Assembly: GCA_934154785.1 (NCBI GenBank)
Contig: CAKPGL010000003.1
Coordinates: 1-64,000, forward strand
DNA from: an uncultured Bacilli bacterium
GTDB lineage: Bacteria; Bacillota_I; Bacilli_A; RF39; UBA660
Reading direction: 5' to 3'
DNA length: 64,000 nt
How positions within the stretch are numbered: position 1 is the stretch's first letter; each line of letters opens with the position of its first letter. The position numbers and the translations under genes were made by a program. This document shows, piece by piece, positions 1-8,983 of the stretch. The notes beneath the pieces are model-generated. The model was given only the letters and a program-made list of their open reading frames with translations, made no database searches and was not told where the DNA came from.

Positions 1-30
1 ATTCAAGGGATATTAAAATAATATGGAACT

Positions 31-222
31 TTACCATTTAAAAATATATATAGATGATTTATTACATCGGGCAGTTGTTCCTTGTATTCCTTCTGGTCCT
101 TGAATTCCTTGTGGTTCAGTCGGTCCTGTTGGAACTATAATTGGACATCCTATACCTATTTTTAATAATTTATTTCTTAATCTTAAATTTTCTTCTAATT
201 CTTGATACTTATCATTAGACAT
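31..222 (-). pseudogene. Truncated collagen-like (BclA-type) surface protein
   Basis: The N-terminus is a short charged leader (MSNDKYQELEENL) followed by IIVPTGPT and a few Gly-X-Y triplets (GPTEPQGIQGPEGIQG). This is how exosporium or surface collagen-like proteins of spore formers begin. The triplets break off after about five repeats into an unrelated tail (CNKSSIYIFKW), so the collagen stalk and the C-terminal head are missing. A frameshift or deletion is inferred. The start at 222 is chosen because a TAGGAGG ribosome site lies just upstream; the ATG at 240 overlaps that site. No intact continuation is visible to the window edge. Confidence 0.55.
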
Positions 223-264
223 AAAAATTCCTCCTACCATAACTACTTTTATTGTATAAACTTA

Positions 265-953
265 TTACTTTTTTACTAATAAACAATAATTTACACCAAT
301 GGGCGCTAATAATTTTGTAGTTGAATTTAAAGTATTATAGTTATAAAAATACTGGTTATTAATATCTTCATTAGTCAAATGTTCATAAATTAATAAGTTA
401 CTAAATTTAGCTATATCTTCTATATCTTTATAGGTATAGGTTGTTAGCATATCTTCATGTGCAGTGCTTGATAAAGATTTAATTATCTGTTTTTTTTTAG
501 ATACAAATTCATTAGGATAATCAAAAATAATTACACTATCTTTAGGTATGAGGCTTGCTAAAGATATTAACAAACTTTTAAATATATCTTTATCTAAGTA
601 ATAACTAATTCCTAATAAAGAACAGAATGTTTTACTTTCTTTATCATAATTTGTTTTTAATAAAGTTGATAACCAAGTTTTATTTCATTTAATAAATGTC
701 CTTCATTAAATATAGAACGTGCCAAGACTGATGGTGCTAAAAATGTATTTACTATCCATTTTAAAGGATTATTTCCATTATAATTAGGATTAAAATAGTT
801 AATCCAATTAACCATATTTTTGGATATTAAATCATATTCTTCTTCCGTTAAAATTTTAGATGTTATAGAGTCTTTATATACTTTAATACTATTATCTTTA
901 TTGTGATAACATCTCACAAAGGCACTCACTAGTGCTGTCATATTTTTATTCAT
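265..953 (-). pseudogene. Broken SAM-dependent methyltransferase (LCM-like family)
   Basis: The N-terminal half (from ATG 953, with a good GGAGG site) starts MNKNMTALVSAF and runs through LAPSVLARSIF to KLGYQLY, then stops. Another frame resumes just downstream at about 653 with NYDKESKTFCSLLGISYYL and continues to DSVIIFDYPNEF and a normal C-terminus ending at 265. Both halves match the family of class I methyltransferases related to leucine carboxyl methyltransferase. The middle block that should hold the glycine-rich SAM-binding loop (roughly 60-70 residues) is absent. I infer an internal deletion of about 200 bp with a frame change; the protein cannot bind SAM. Confidence 0.7.
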
Positions 954-1040
954 AATTTTTTCCTCCTTTATTCTTAATACACCTTTAGCCAAGGAAATAC
1001 AAGTCTTGAAAAAATTAGTATTTTATGATAATATAAGTAT

Positions 1041-1092
1041 AAAAAAAAGGAAGAAATAGAATAATTTTTTATTACTATTTCTTTCCTTTTTG
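1041..1092 (-). terminator. Rho-independent terminator after metK
   Basis: A long stem (AAGGAAGAAATAG paired with CTATTTCTTTCCTT) is flanked by A and T runs on both sides. It lies just downstream of the metK stop and could work in both directions. Confidence 0.7.
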
Positions 1093-1111
1093 TTTTATCT
1101 TTTAAAACTAA

Positions 1112-2137
1112 TTAATCAACAAAATGACCAAATCTTGCTCTTTCTTCATAGCATGTATTTAATAAATTTAAGTCATTTATTATATTTTTAGGAGTACATT
1201 CACTATAAAGTTTTTCTGGTACTTCTAAATCACCAAAATCAGTTTTTATATAAATAGCGAGTGGTTTAGATATACCAATAGCGTAAGATAATTGTACTAT
1301 ACACCAACTATATTTTTTATCTTTCTTTAAAATATTTTTAGCAATTTCTCTCGCTTTGTAAGCAGCTGACCTATCGACTTTTGAAGGATCTTTTCCAGAA
1401 AATGCACCACCACCAACGTTTGCAAATGATTGATAAGAATCAACTACTATTTTTCTACCAGTTAAACCAGCATCACCTTCAAAACCACCAATTAAAAACT
1501 TTCCAGTTGGATTTATCAAATATTTTCCCACAGTAATATTATAACTTTTACAAATTTCATCACACATATTCTTAATAATTAAATCTGTTTTATCACGTTC
1601 AACTTCTGTATTTTGGTAACAGATAGTAAAATCTTTAATATTTGTAAGTTTGCCAAATTCATCATATATACCAGTAATTTGGGCTTTACCATCTGGTAAA
1701 AAGCGATGATCTATTTTTCTTAACTCATCATACTTTCTACTAAGTTTTTGAAGTATTACCATAGCCATAGGTAAATACTCTTTTGTTTCGTTACAGGCAT
1801 AACCAAACATCATACCATTATCTCCTGCACCACCAATAATATCATTAGTACCTAATGCTATATCTGGGCTTTGAATACCAATATTATTAATTATTTCATA
1901 ATTTGTTTTATAACCAATATCCTTTAATACTCGTTTAACAACTTTTTCTATATCAACATTTGTTGTGCTAGTAACTTCACCAGTTATAAAAATTTTACCC
2001 TTTCCTCCCATTACTTCAACACCACATCTAGATTTCTTATCTTCTTTTAAATAAGCATCTAAAAGAGCATCACTAATTTGATCACACACTTTATCAGGGT
2101 GACCTCTGAATACAATTTCATTACTATAGAGTTTCAT
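1112..2137 (-). CDS. metK: S-adenosylmethionine synthetase (short form)
   Basis: MetK joins methionine and ATP to make S-adenosylmethionine in the cytosol. Visible family signatures are the N-terminal FRGHPDKVCDQISDA, then GAGDNGMMFGYA in the middle and the lysine-rich FSGKDPSKVDRSAAY near residue 250. The protein is 341 residues against a usual 380-400; shortening is spread across loops and the C-terminus, which ends ARFGHFVD. The start at 2137 is chosen for its AGAAAGGATG site; the upstream in-frame ATGs at 2176/2173 have none. A SAM riboswitch and terminator precede the gene, so it should be shut down when SAM is plentiful. Confidence 0.93.
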   Translation of the reverse strand: MKLYSNEIVFRGHPDKVCDQISDALLDAYLKEDKKSRCGVEVMGGKGKIFITGEVTSTTNVDIEKVVKRVLKDIGYKTNYEIINNIGIQSPDIALGTNDIIGGAGDNGMMFGYACNETKEYLPMAMVILQKLSRKYDELRKIDHRFLPDGKAQITGIYDEFGKLTNIKDFTICYQNTEVERDKTDLIIKNMCDEICKSYNITVGKYLINPTGKFLIGGFEGDAGLTGRKIVVDSYQSFANVGGGAFSGKDPSKVDRSAAYKAREIAKNILKKDKKYSWCIVQLSYAIGISKPLAIYIKTDFGDLEVPEKLYSECTPKNIINDLNLLNTCYEERARFGHFVD

Positions 2138-2178
2138 TATATCATCCTTTCTAACTCTTAATAAAATTAACATCATAT

Positions 2179-2211
2179 AAAAACACCCAAGATAACTTTA
2201 TATCTTGGGTG
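2179..2211 (-). terminator. Expression-platform terminator of the SAM riboswitch
   Basis: The hairpin CACCCAAGATA/TATCTTGGGTG is followed on the minus strand by a T run, between the aptamer and the metK start. Part of its 5' arm resembles the aptamer's P1 3' strand (AAGATAAC), which fits a terminator/antiterminator switch. Confidence 0.8.
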
Positions 2212-2218
2212 ATAATAA

Positions 2219-2306
2219 GTTATCTTATAGATCTAGCATTACCACCTAAATTAATAGGTTGGTGTGACTTCAAAGGGCTAGTCCCTCCATCACTCTTTAT
2301 AAGATG
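2219..2306 (-). promoter_or_regulatory. SAM-I (S-box) riboswitch controlling metK
   Basis: On the minus strand the leader carries AAAGAGTGATGGAGGGACTA, then GCCCTTTGAAGTC, CCAACC and GGTGGTAATGC. These are the S-box core elements in the right order. The P1 helix is closed by TCTTAT at 2299-2304 and its complement ATAAGA at about 2222-2227. A terminator and metK follow at once, which fits a SAM-sensing OFF switch. Confidence 0.88.
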
Positions 2307-2351
2307 TTAAACATATTTTATCATAATTTATCAAAAATATTAATACTTTTA

Positions 2352-2735
2352 TTAAAAATCTTTACAACCAGAATTACAAAGTTGATAACTATAACCTTTA
2401 GAAGTCTTTATAGCCTTAACTGTAGCGTTTTCTAAAGATACATCACCATCTTCGGCAAGAGGATCTTCTGCAGGTATACTAGGTATATCATCAATATATT
2501 TGTTTTCTAATAATACTTTTAATTCTACTTCAACTTCTGTTTTATTTAACAAGCCATTATCAACTATATAGTTTTCAGTAGCATTTTTAAGTTTTTCTTT
2601 ATAAGCATTAAATCTTTTAATATTAGTATTTTTTAAAGTACCAATCATAGATGGCGCAACTACAATCATAATTACTGTGAGTAAGATAATTATTCCTATC
2701 ATTTCTATTAGTGTAAATCCCTTATTATTTTTCAT
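2352..2735 (-). CDS. Type IV prepilin-like protein (pseudopilin)
   Basis: The protein begins MKNNKGFTLIEMIG, a class III signal peptide that prepilin peptidase should cut after the Gly, giving a mature N-terminal Phe with Glu at +5. A hydrophobic helix of about 20 residues follows, then a polar domain of about 90 residues ending with two cysteines (LCNSGCKDF) that could form a C-terminal disulfide loop. It is of normal pseudopilin size. It sits alone between metK and valS with a TAGGAGTG ribosome site. It could act in a competence- or secretion-type pilus; no assembly ATPase is adjacent, so the partner system is unknown. Confidence 0.8.
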   Translation of the reverse strand: MKNNKGFTLIEMIGIIILLTVIMIVVAPSMIGTLKNTNIKRFNAYKEKLKNATENYIVDNGLLNKTEVEVELKVLLENKYIDDIPSIPAEDPLAEDGDVSLENATVKAIKTSKGYSYQLCNSGCKDF

Positions 2736-2804
2736 TTTCTACACTCCTATCAATATTCATTAATATAATTTTATAATCATTTTGATTTTTTTGCAATAAC
2801 AACA

Positions 2805-2830
2805 TAAAAAGTTAGGCATAAATCCTAACT
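2805..2830 (-). terminator. Rho-independent terminator overlapping the valS stop
   Basis: AGTTAGG(n7)CCTAACT followed by a T run on the minus strand; the stem overlaps the last codons of valS. Confidence 0.7.
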
Positions 2831-5347
2831 TAACTGTTTAGAAATAAGTTCTAATTGTTCTTCTTCTTTTTTCAAATCTTCTCTTTCTTTATTAACTATA
2901 TTTTCTGGAGCTTTAGCAACATAGTTTTCATTACTTAAAAGTTTCTTTCTTCTTTCAATAGAACTTTCTAATCTTTCTTTTTCTTTCTTCAATGATTCTA
3001 ACTCTTTTTCTTTATTTTCACTACCATCATAGAAAATACTTATATTTTTATCTATTACTATTTCATTGAAATCATTTCTTTCAGTAATAAAATTAGAATC
3101 ATCTAGTTTTAACATTTTTTTAATTATTTCTATATTATCTAATTCTTTATAATAAATACTATATTCTTTAATATTATTTTCTAATTTAGTTTTTCTAATT
3201 TTTGTAATAAGATCTAATGTATAATCTAAATCTATATTAAAATCATATTCTTTATTATATTTAGGATAATCAGATATCATTATAGATTCACTAGTCTTTA
3301 TTGGTAACATCTGATATATTTCTTCTGTTACAAAAGGCATAAATGGATGAAGTAATTTAAGTATTTGTGTTAAAACATAACATAATACAGATTTAGTAGT
3401 ATTAGAGTTTGAATTGAATTTAGCAAGTTCAATATAATTACTACAGAAATCGTCATATATAAATGAGTATGTTTCAGTACCAAATAAATTAAATTCATAT
3501 TTATCCATATGTTTAACAGAACTCTTTATAATCTTCTCTAATTTTGATAATATCCATTTATCTTCAATTGTTAAATTATCAAAAGTATATTCTTTTAAAT
3601 CTTCTATGTTCATAAGTACAAATCTAGAAGCATTCCAAATTTTATTTATATAATTCCAAGTTGAAGATAATTTAGTTTCATCAAATCTTAAATCAGTTCC
3701 AAATGCTACATCTGTATTTAAGTAATATCTTAAAGCATCACAACCATATTTTTCAATCATATCGAATGGATCTACACCATTACCTAAAGATTTAGACATT
3801 TTGCGTCCATCTTTATCTCTAATAAGACCATGAATAATACAATCTTTAAAAGGTCTTGTATGATTAAGTTCTAATGATTGAAACATCATACGTGCTACCC
3901 AGAAGAATATTATGTCATACGCTGTAACTAAACAATCATTTGGGAAAAATCTTTCTAAATCAATTGTTTTCTCAGGCCAACCTAGTGTTGAAAAAGGCCA
4001 TAAGGCACTTGAAAACCAAGTATCTAATACATCTACATCTTGCGTCCAGCCATCTTCTTTTGGTGCTTCTTCACCAACATATATTTCATCATTTTTATAC
4101 CAAGCAGGAATTCTATGTCCCCACCAAAGTTGTCTAGAAATACACCAATCATGACAATCACTCATCCAAGAAGTTAATGTATTTTCAAATTTTTCTGGTA
4201 TAAAGTTAACTTTAGAATCTTTATTTAATTGGTTATTTAAAAGATTTTTAGATAAAATATCCATGTTTACAAACCATTGCTTTTTTATCATAGGTTCAAC
4301 CATAACGCCCGTACGTTCTGAATGACCTACTTCATGAACTAATGGCTCAATACTTAGTAATAAACCAGCATCTTTTAAATCTTTTAATAATTCTTCTCTA
4401 CACTCTTCCCTAGTCATACCAACATATTTTTTAGGGCAATTTTCATTCATTGTAGCATCATCATTCATTATACATATTCTCTCTAAATTATGACGATTAC
4501 CTACTTCAAAGTCATTAGGATCATGTGCGGGAGTTATTTTAACAACACCAGTACCCTTTTCCATATCAGCATGCTCATCTGTAATTACAGGAATAACTTT
4601 ATTCATAAATGGAAGTTCTACATTCTTACCAACATATTTTTTATATCTTTCATCTTCCGCATTTACCGCAACAGCAGTATCACCAAATAAAGTTTCAGGA
4701 CGTGTTGTAGCAACATCCAAGTATTCCTCAGTTCCTTCTATTTTATATTTAAGATGATAAAAAGCACTCTTTTCTTCACTAAATATAACTTCTTCATTAG
4801 AAAGAGCTGTTTGTGCAACTGGATCCCAATTAATAATTTTTTCACCTCGATAAATTATACCTTTATTATAGTAATCAACAAATACTTTAGTAACTGCTTT
4901 ATTAAGACCATCATCTAAAGTAAATCTTTCTTTGCTATAATCTACAGATACACCCATTGCAGCCCATTGACTTCTTATGTTATCTGCATATTCGGAAGTC
5001 CAATCCCAACAAGCATCTAAGAATTTTTCTCTGCCATACTCGTATTTATCAATACCTTGGTCTTTTAATCTTTTAACAACTTTAGCTTCTGTTGCAATCG
5101 CAGCGTGATCCATTCCTGGTAACCATAAAGTATCAAAACCTTGCATTCTTTTATATCTTATTATAGCATCTTGTATTGATACATTGTATGCATGTCCAAT
5201 ATGTAATTTACCAGTTACATTTGGAGGTGGTATTACTATACTATATGGTTTTTTACTTAAATCTCCACTAGTAAAATATCCTTTATTTTTCCAATTTTCA
5301 TACTTATCTTTTTCTACAGTTAAATGGTCATATTTTTTATCTAACAT
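2825..5347 (-). CDS. valS: Valyl-tRNA synthetase
   Basis: This class I synthetase charges tRNA-Val and edits misactivated threonine. The N-terminal PPPNVTGKLHIGHAYN holds the HIGH signature near residue 48, GRKMSKSLGN near 515 is the KMSKS loop, and TTRPETLFGDTAVAVN belongs to the CP1 editing domain. After the anticodon-binding helices the last 70 or so residues are a charged coiled coil (ESLKKEKERLESSIERRKK), typical of ValRS. At 840 residues it is a little shorter than most. A valine T-box precedes it. In Bacillus valS lies next to ysxE; here it is separated from the spoVID/ysxE pair by the pilin/lic operon and a deacetylase. Confidence 0.97.
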   Translation of the reverse strand: MLDKKYDHLTVEKDKYENWKNKGYFTSGDLSKKPYSIVIPPPNVTGKLHIGHAYNVSIQDAIIRYKRMQGFDTLWLPGMDHAAIATEAKVVKRLKDQGIDKYEYGREKFLDACWDWTSEYADNIRSQWAAMGVSVDYSKERFTLDDGLNKAVTKVFVDYYNKGIIYRGEKIINWDPVAQTALSNEEVIFSEEKSAFYHLKYKIEGTEEYLDVATTRPETLFGDTAVAVNAEDERYKKYVGKNVELPFMNKVIPVITDEHADMEKGTGVVKITPAHDPNDFEVGNRHNLERICIMNDDATMNENCPKKYVGMTREECREELLKDLKDAGLLLSIEPLVHEVGHSERTGVMVEPMIKKQWFVNMDILSKNLLNNQLNKDSKVNFIPEKFENTLTSWMSDCHDWCISRQLWWGHRIPAWYKNDEIYVGEEAPKEDGWTQDVDVLDTWFSSALWPFSTLGWPEKTIDLERFFPNDCLVTAYDIIFFWVARMMFQSLELNHTRPFKDCIIHGLIRDKDGRKMSKSLGNGVDPFDMIEKYGCDALRYYLNTDVAFGTDLRFDETKLSSTWNYINKIWNASRFVLMNIEDLKEYTFDNLTIEDKWILSKLEKIIKSSVKHMDKYEFNLFGTETYSFIYDDFCSNYIELAKFNSNSNTTKSVLCYVLTQILKLLHPFMPFVTEEIYQMLPIKTSESIMISDYPKYNKEYDFNIDLDYTLDLITKIRKTKLENNIKEYSIYYKELDNIEIIKKMLKLDDSNFITERNDFNEIVIDKNISIFYDGSENKEKELESLKKEKERLESSIERRKKLLSNENYVAKAPENIVNKEREDLKKEEEQLELISKQLS

Positions 5348-5383
5348 AATATCATCCTCTCCAAATTATTTAATATAAAATAT

Positions 5384-5600
5384 AAAAACTCACATCCAAT
5401 AAGGACGTGAGTTACGTGGTACCACCTTAATTTATTGTATTTCTACAACCTTTAATTTTATAACGTCTTATATGACGAAATATCCTATTTACTTAGATAT
5501 TCTACTCACAAGCTACTTCTTATATATACATTATCTATTTCCACCAACCATAGACTCTCTATAAACTTTTATATAATACTCCTCTTGTTCAATGTATTTA
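5384..5600 (-). promoter_or_regulatory. T-box leader for valS (Val specifier)
   Basis: Read on the minus strand, the leader has AGAGAG (5555-5560), GGTTGGTGGAAA, a specifier loop GAA-GTA (GTA at 5514-5516, a Val codon), GTGAGTAGA, and the T-box sequence AAGGTGGTACCACG (5415-5426). It ends in a strong terminator hairpin (AACTCACGTCC/GGATGTGAGTT, 5388-5413) with a T run. Uncharged tRNA-Val should stabilise the antiterminator and allow valS transcription. Confidence 0.93.
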
Positions 5601-5605
5601 TGTGT

Positions 5606-5634
5606 ATTATAAACTATTTTTTTAGGGAATGCAA
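5606..5634 (-). promoter_or_regulatory. Vegetative promoter for the valS leader
   Basis: TTGCAT (5629-5634) and TATAAT (5606-5611) on the minus strand are separated by 17 bp, just upstream of the T-box. Confidence 0.7.
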
Positions 5635-5699
5635 TAACCAAATATAAACTTTATACTTTTCTTGATTATTAATTTGTTTTATAAACAAATACTTAAAAA

Positions 5700-6668
5700 T
5701 TATTTTTGGTTACAAAATATATTTTTATAATAAGTATCCTTTATTTCTAAACTTTTAGTGTCTAATTTATAACTTAATTTATGAAAACAAGTCATATTTT
5801 TGATCTCATTCCACATATACTCATCATATTTATCAAATAATCTTAAAAGCAATATATGTGGTACTGAATTAGAAGTAGGTACAACTTTATCCCATATTTC
5901 AGGATACGTTTCTATAGCTAATTCAAAAAAATTATGAAACAGATAATAATCAATAAGATAATTATTACGTTTCCAATAATTATATAACAATTCCCTAGTC
6001 AACAATAATATTTCATTATTAGTAGTAGATGTAATTAGCCAACTTGAAATACGAAGAGGTTCACCATCTAAACCGGGTTTTAAGCATTGATATAAAAATA
6101 AATCTGAATTTAAAATATAATCTGGAATATTTGAACCAGAACAATACACTGTACTATCTATCCAAGTGCCTCCATACTTTATAAGAAGTTCTAATCTTAA
6201 AAGATCAGAAAGATGTGTTTTAGTAATAATACCTTTATCTATCTTCTCTTGTATATAAGATGGAAAAGTAATATAGTCTTTATAATTATTATCAGTTATT
6301 AATATAATATCTTTATTCTTGATATTATCTTTTATGGATTTATAACAAGCATTTACTATAAATGGTTCTTTACCTATACCTTGAAACCAACAAATCCATA
6401 CTTTATTAGATCTTTCCTTTATTAGTTTCTGTTCATTTAAACTATTCTTATATTTCAAACATAGTTTTCTATTCTTTTTTCTTAATCTTTTTAATATTTT
6501 ATTACTAAGTGCAAGTCTAACAATTTCTAAAGACTTTTTGGATGTACCATTAATTAGTACTTGTAAGCAAGCATAAGTAAAAATATGACTTTTTACATAG
6601 TGCATAACCATTTTTAATCCACCCATTTTGTTCAAATAATACTTCAAATTAGTCAATGCTAATCCCAC
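5700..6668 (-). CDS. Capsular-polysaccharide-type glycosyltransferase (DXD family)
   Basis: The central region reads KVWICWFQG, then SDLLRLELLIKYGGTWIDSTVY. This matches the nucleotide-sugar binding and DXD-like block of the Caps_synth/GT32-like family that builds surface glycans. There is no signal peptide; the N-terminus may be membrane-associated. It is last in the operon behind the LicC- and LicD-like genes (5-bp gap), so it probably acts on the same glycan or glycoprotein. The start is uncertain: GTG 6668 has a poor ribosome site, and a better GGGTGGA lies before an internal ATG some 20 codons in. Confidence 0.75.
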   Translation of the reverse strand: MGLALTNLKYYLNKMGGLKMVMHYVKSHIFTYACLQVLINGTSKKSLEIVRLALSNKILKRLRKKNRKLCLKYKNSLNEQKLIKERSNKVWICWFQGIGKEPFIVNACYKSIKDNIKNKDIILITDNNYKDYITFPSYIQEKIDKGIITKTHLSDLLRLELLIKYGGTWIDSTVYCSGSNIPDYILNSDLFLYQCLKPGLDGEPLRISSWLITSTTNNEILLLTRELLYNYWKRNNYLIDYYLFHNFFELAIETYPEIWDKVVPTSNSVPHILLLRLFDKYDEYMWNEIKNMTCFHKLSYKLDTKSLEIKDTYYKNIFCNQK

Positions 6669-6673
6669 TTTCT

Positions 6674-7384
6674 TTATTTATATTTTTTATAGCTTTTATC
6701 TACCTCAATTAATTCATCTAAACTATCAATTTCTACAAGATCAACTTTGTTCATTGGTACAATACCCAATTTATAGTCATTAGGATAACAAAACATAGCA
6801 ACATCATCCCAATAAATTTTATAATTTTTATTTTCTTCAAACTCTTTTTTTAAATGATTTTGAAGTTTTAATCCATCTTCTTTAGTCCAACGTGAAATAC
6901 TATATAACTGCCATCCTATTTTTCCACCTGTCCTACTACATGATATAACAATACCATCTTCAACTGTTTGGAGCCATTCCTTAGTAGGCTCTTCTATATA
7001 TACACTGTTATATCCAGAACGTTCAAAATCTGGCGATAAAATACTATTATTATAAATAATTTGATCGCCATAAAGAATTATTACATCATTTATATACTGA
7101 CGTGCTACATACAAAGAAGATATATTATTACAAGTATTATAATAAGGATTATAAATAAAATCTATATTAGGGTATTTTTCCTTTAATTCTAGAAATTTAT
7201 CTTTTAAGTATCCAATAACAACATGTATTTCATTAATTCCATTATCGTATAATCCATCAATTATTGTATCAATCATTCTAACGCCATTAACCCTTATTAA
7301 AGGTTTAGGTGTCGTCAAAGTGACAGGTTGTAATCTTTCTCCTATACCAGCAGCCATTATAATAGCACGTTTTACTTTATACAT
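6674..7384 (-). CDS. LicC-like nucleotidyltransferase (probably CTP:phosphocholine)
   Basis: The N-terminus RAIIMAAGIGERLQPVTLTTPKPL is a nucleotidyltransferase signature loop. ILYGDQIIY supplies the metal-binding Asp, and a YWDDVAM block follows near residue 190. Size (236 residues) and placement next to a LicD homologue point to a LicC-type enzyme making CDP-choline or a similar CDP-alcohol. Substrate choice is inferred from the neighbour. No choline kinase or importer is visible in the window, so an alternative sugar-phosphate substrate remains possible. Confidence 0.78.
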   Translation of the reverse strand: MYKVKRAIIMAAGIGERLQPVTLTTPKPLIRVNGVRMIDTIIDGLYDNGINEIHVVIGYLKDKFLELKEKYPNIDFIYNPYYNTCNNISSLYVARQYINDVIILYGDQIIYNNSILSPDFERSGYNSVYIEEPTKEWLQTVEDGIVISCSRTGGKIGWQLYSISRWTKEDGLKLQNHLKKEFEENKNYKIYWDDVAMFCYPNDYKLGIVPMNKVDLVEIDSLDELIEVDKSYKKYK

Positions 7385-7396
7385 AACAATCTCCTT

Positions 7397-8224
7397 TTAC
7401 TTACTTTTTTTATAAGCTCTAAAATAATGATGCCCTACTCGATCTTCCTCACTAGGTAGTTTCATATAATCGCCATATTCATGACGCAAAATTTTATCAT
7501 ATTCTTTAGGAATTCTAAATTGATATTTTTCAAATTTTGTCATAATTGTTTCATCAAACCATTCACGTTTAAAAATGTCTTTTTCACCCCAAGAAAGCCA
7601 AGTAACACAGCCAATGTAATTGCTTTCATCATAACTTTTTACATTAGCCATTTTCTCAAGTTTTCGTTGAAAATAATCTTTTCCAAGTGTTTTAGCATAA
7701 ACATACGCAAAAAAGAGTAAAATTTTTTCAAACCATTTTTTATTATCCTGTGGCTCAAAATGTAATCTACTAGCTAAAAAACATAAAGACGATAAATGAT
7801 CACCTTTTAAACCAAAACTTACTGATTCTTTTTTAGTCATACCTAATCCATCATAAGGATATATATCAATAAATATACCCATGCCACAAGGTTTTTCATT
7901 GTTAGTCTTAATAGTATATCTATCATCGCAAATGCGACTAATCATATAAGGATAACTTTTTACTTCCTTATGGTTAAATAATTTAAGATTAGGATATTTT
8001 TCATTATTTTTCTTAAAATAATCTAAAAACTTATCATAATCTGGTCTAGGCATCATTATATCTACATCATCATCCCAAGGAATATATCCTTTATGGCGAA
8101 CAGCACCTATAAGAGTACCATAAACCAAAGTATATCTAAAATGATATTTTTCACAAATCTGCGCTACTGTATGAAGTATCTCTAAAGATACTTCTTGAAT
8201 TTCTTTTATTGTTAATTCTTTCAT
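7397..8224 (-). CDS. LicD-family phosphotransferase
   Basis: LicD proteins move phosphocholine or related phospho-groups from a CDP carrier onto surface glycans. The signature YGTLIGAVRHKGYIPWDDDVDI, with the catalytic DDDVD, lies near residues 40-60 and is intact. The length of 275 residues is normal. It follows the pilin-like gene by 16 bp and precedes the LicC-like gene by 12 bp, forming a donor-synthesis and transfer pair. The operon placement with pilin-like proteins raises the possibility that a pilin, rather than teichoic acid, is the acceptor (inference). Confidence 0.85.
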   Translation of the reverse strand: MKELTIKEIQEVSLEILHTVAQICEKYHFRYTLVYGTLIGAVRHKGYIPWDDDVDIMMPRPDYDKFLDYFKKNNEKYPNLKLFNHKEVKSYPYMISRICDDRYTIKTNNEKPCGMGIFIDIYPYDGLGMTKKESVSFGLKGDHLSSLCFLASRLHFEPQDNKKWFEKILLFFAYVYAKTLGKDYFQRKLEKMANVKSYDESNYIGCVTWLSWGEKDIFKREWFDETIMTKFEKYQFRIPKEYDKILRHEYGDYMKLPSEEDRVGHHYFRAYKKSK

Positions 8225-8240
8225 TAATATTTCTCACTAT

Positions 8241-8783
8241 CTATTCGCTAATATTACTTATTCTAATCAAAGCGCTATCATTACAATTATTTTGTGTAGT
8301 ATTAGCAATAACACTTTCTGTTACATAATCAAGTGCTATATCATCATTCTTACCTTTATCAGATGTATATATATAGGTATCTTTTGAGCTAGTATAACGC
8401 ATTATAACTGTACTAGCCCTATTTTCTTCAGTTCTAACACTAGAAACGCTATTATTATCTTTACCAACTAATACATATAAGGAAATACCTTGATACAGTT
8501 TTATTTTTCCAGATAAATAAGTACCATTATTTGAACTATAAATTTCTATTAAATAAGTACCATCTTGTGGTGTTTCAAATCTTTGTATATCACTACTATA
8601 GCAAAATTCTTTAACCTGTGTACTAGCATTCTTACCCTCCAATTTTTGTAAAACATTATCTTTCTGCTTATCAAAAGTAACTTTTCTAGATTGAAAATTA
8701 CCAAGTATTAAAAGTAATAACATTAAAAATAACGCTAATATAGAATATAATATTCCTGATAATGCAAATCCCTTATTATTCAT
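8241..8783 (-). CDS. Pilin-like secreted protein, single N-terminal TM
   Basis: From ATG 8783 the protein starts MNNKGFALSGILYS, a prepilin-like KGF-A leader, followed by a long hydrophobic helix and QSRKVTFDKQKDNV. The ectodomain has a central cysteine (EFCYSSD) and a second near the end (QNNCNDS), and includes a beta-rich GTYLIEIYSSNNGTYLSG segment. Start 8783 is supported by GGTGAT four bases upstream; an ATG at 8795 overlaps that site. The gene is between a coupled 64-codon gene and licD, apparently all on one transcript. Exact role unknown; a minor pseudopilin or a displayed adhesin fits. Confidence 0.7.
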   Translation of the reverse strand: MNNKGFALSGILYSILALFLMLLLLILGNFQSRKVTFDKQKDNVLQKLEGKNASTQVKEFCYSSDIQRFETPQDGTYLIEIYSSNNGTYLSGKIKLYQGISLYVLVGKDNNSVSSVRTEENRASTVIMRYTSSKDTYIYTSDKGKNDDIALDYVTESVIANTTQNNCNDSALIRISNISE

Positions 8784-8788
8784 ATATA

Positions 8789-8983
8789 TCACCATTTTAA
8801 TAATACAATAATAAGCAAAAAAAAACAAGATATAAATCTTACTTCTCTTTGACATATCATATCTTTAGTACCAAACAAACTATCAGGGTGTACCCAATAA
8901 ATACATTCTATATGATATTTATATCTTGATAATAATAAAAACATTGCTTTTAATTTACTTGAAGCACTTATAATATCTAACAT
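8789..8983 (-). CDS. Small hypothetical protein, translationally coupled
   Basis: I do not recognise this 64-residue protein. It is mostly polar at the start, has three cysteines, and ends in a hydrophobic stretch (FISCFFLLIIVLL) that could span the membrane. Its ATG overlaps the last codons of the upstream pilin gene (GGATGTTAG), and its TGA lies five bases before the start of the next pilin-like gene. The end-to-end fit in both directions argues for translation. It has no clear ribosome site of its own, and a chance open frame between two genes remains possible. Confidence 0.4.
   Translation of the reverse strand: MLDIISASSKLKAMFLLLSRYKYHIECIYWVHPDSLFGTKDMICQREVRFISCFFLLIIVLLKW

Noticed and set aside
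3912..4690. Open frames on the plus strand inside valS
   Set aside because: They are antisense to a conserved gene, have no ribosome sites and encode no recognisable domain.
8241..8855. Longer N-terminus for the pilin-like protein (from 8855)
   Set aside because: The upstream ATG has no ribosome site, would mask the prepilin leader and overlaps the coupled 64-codon gene.
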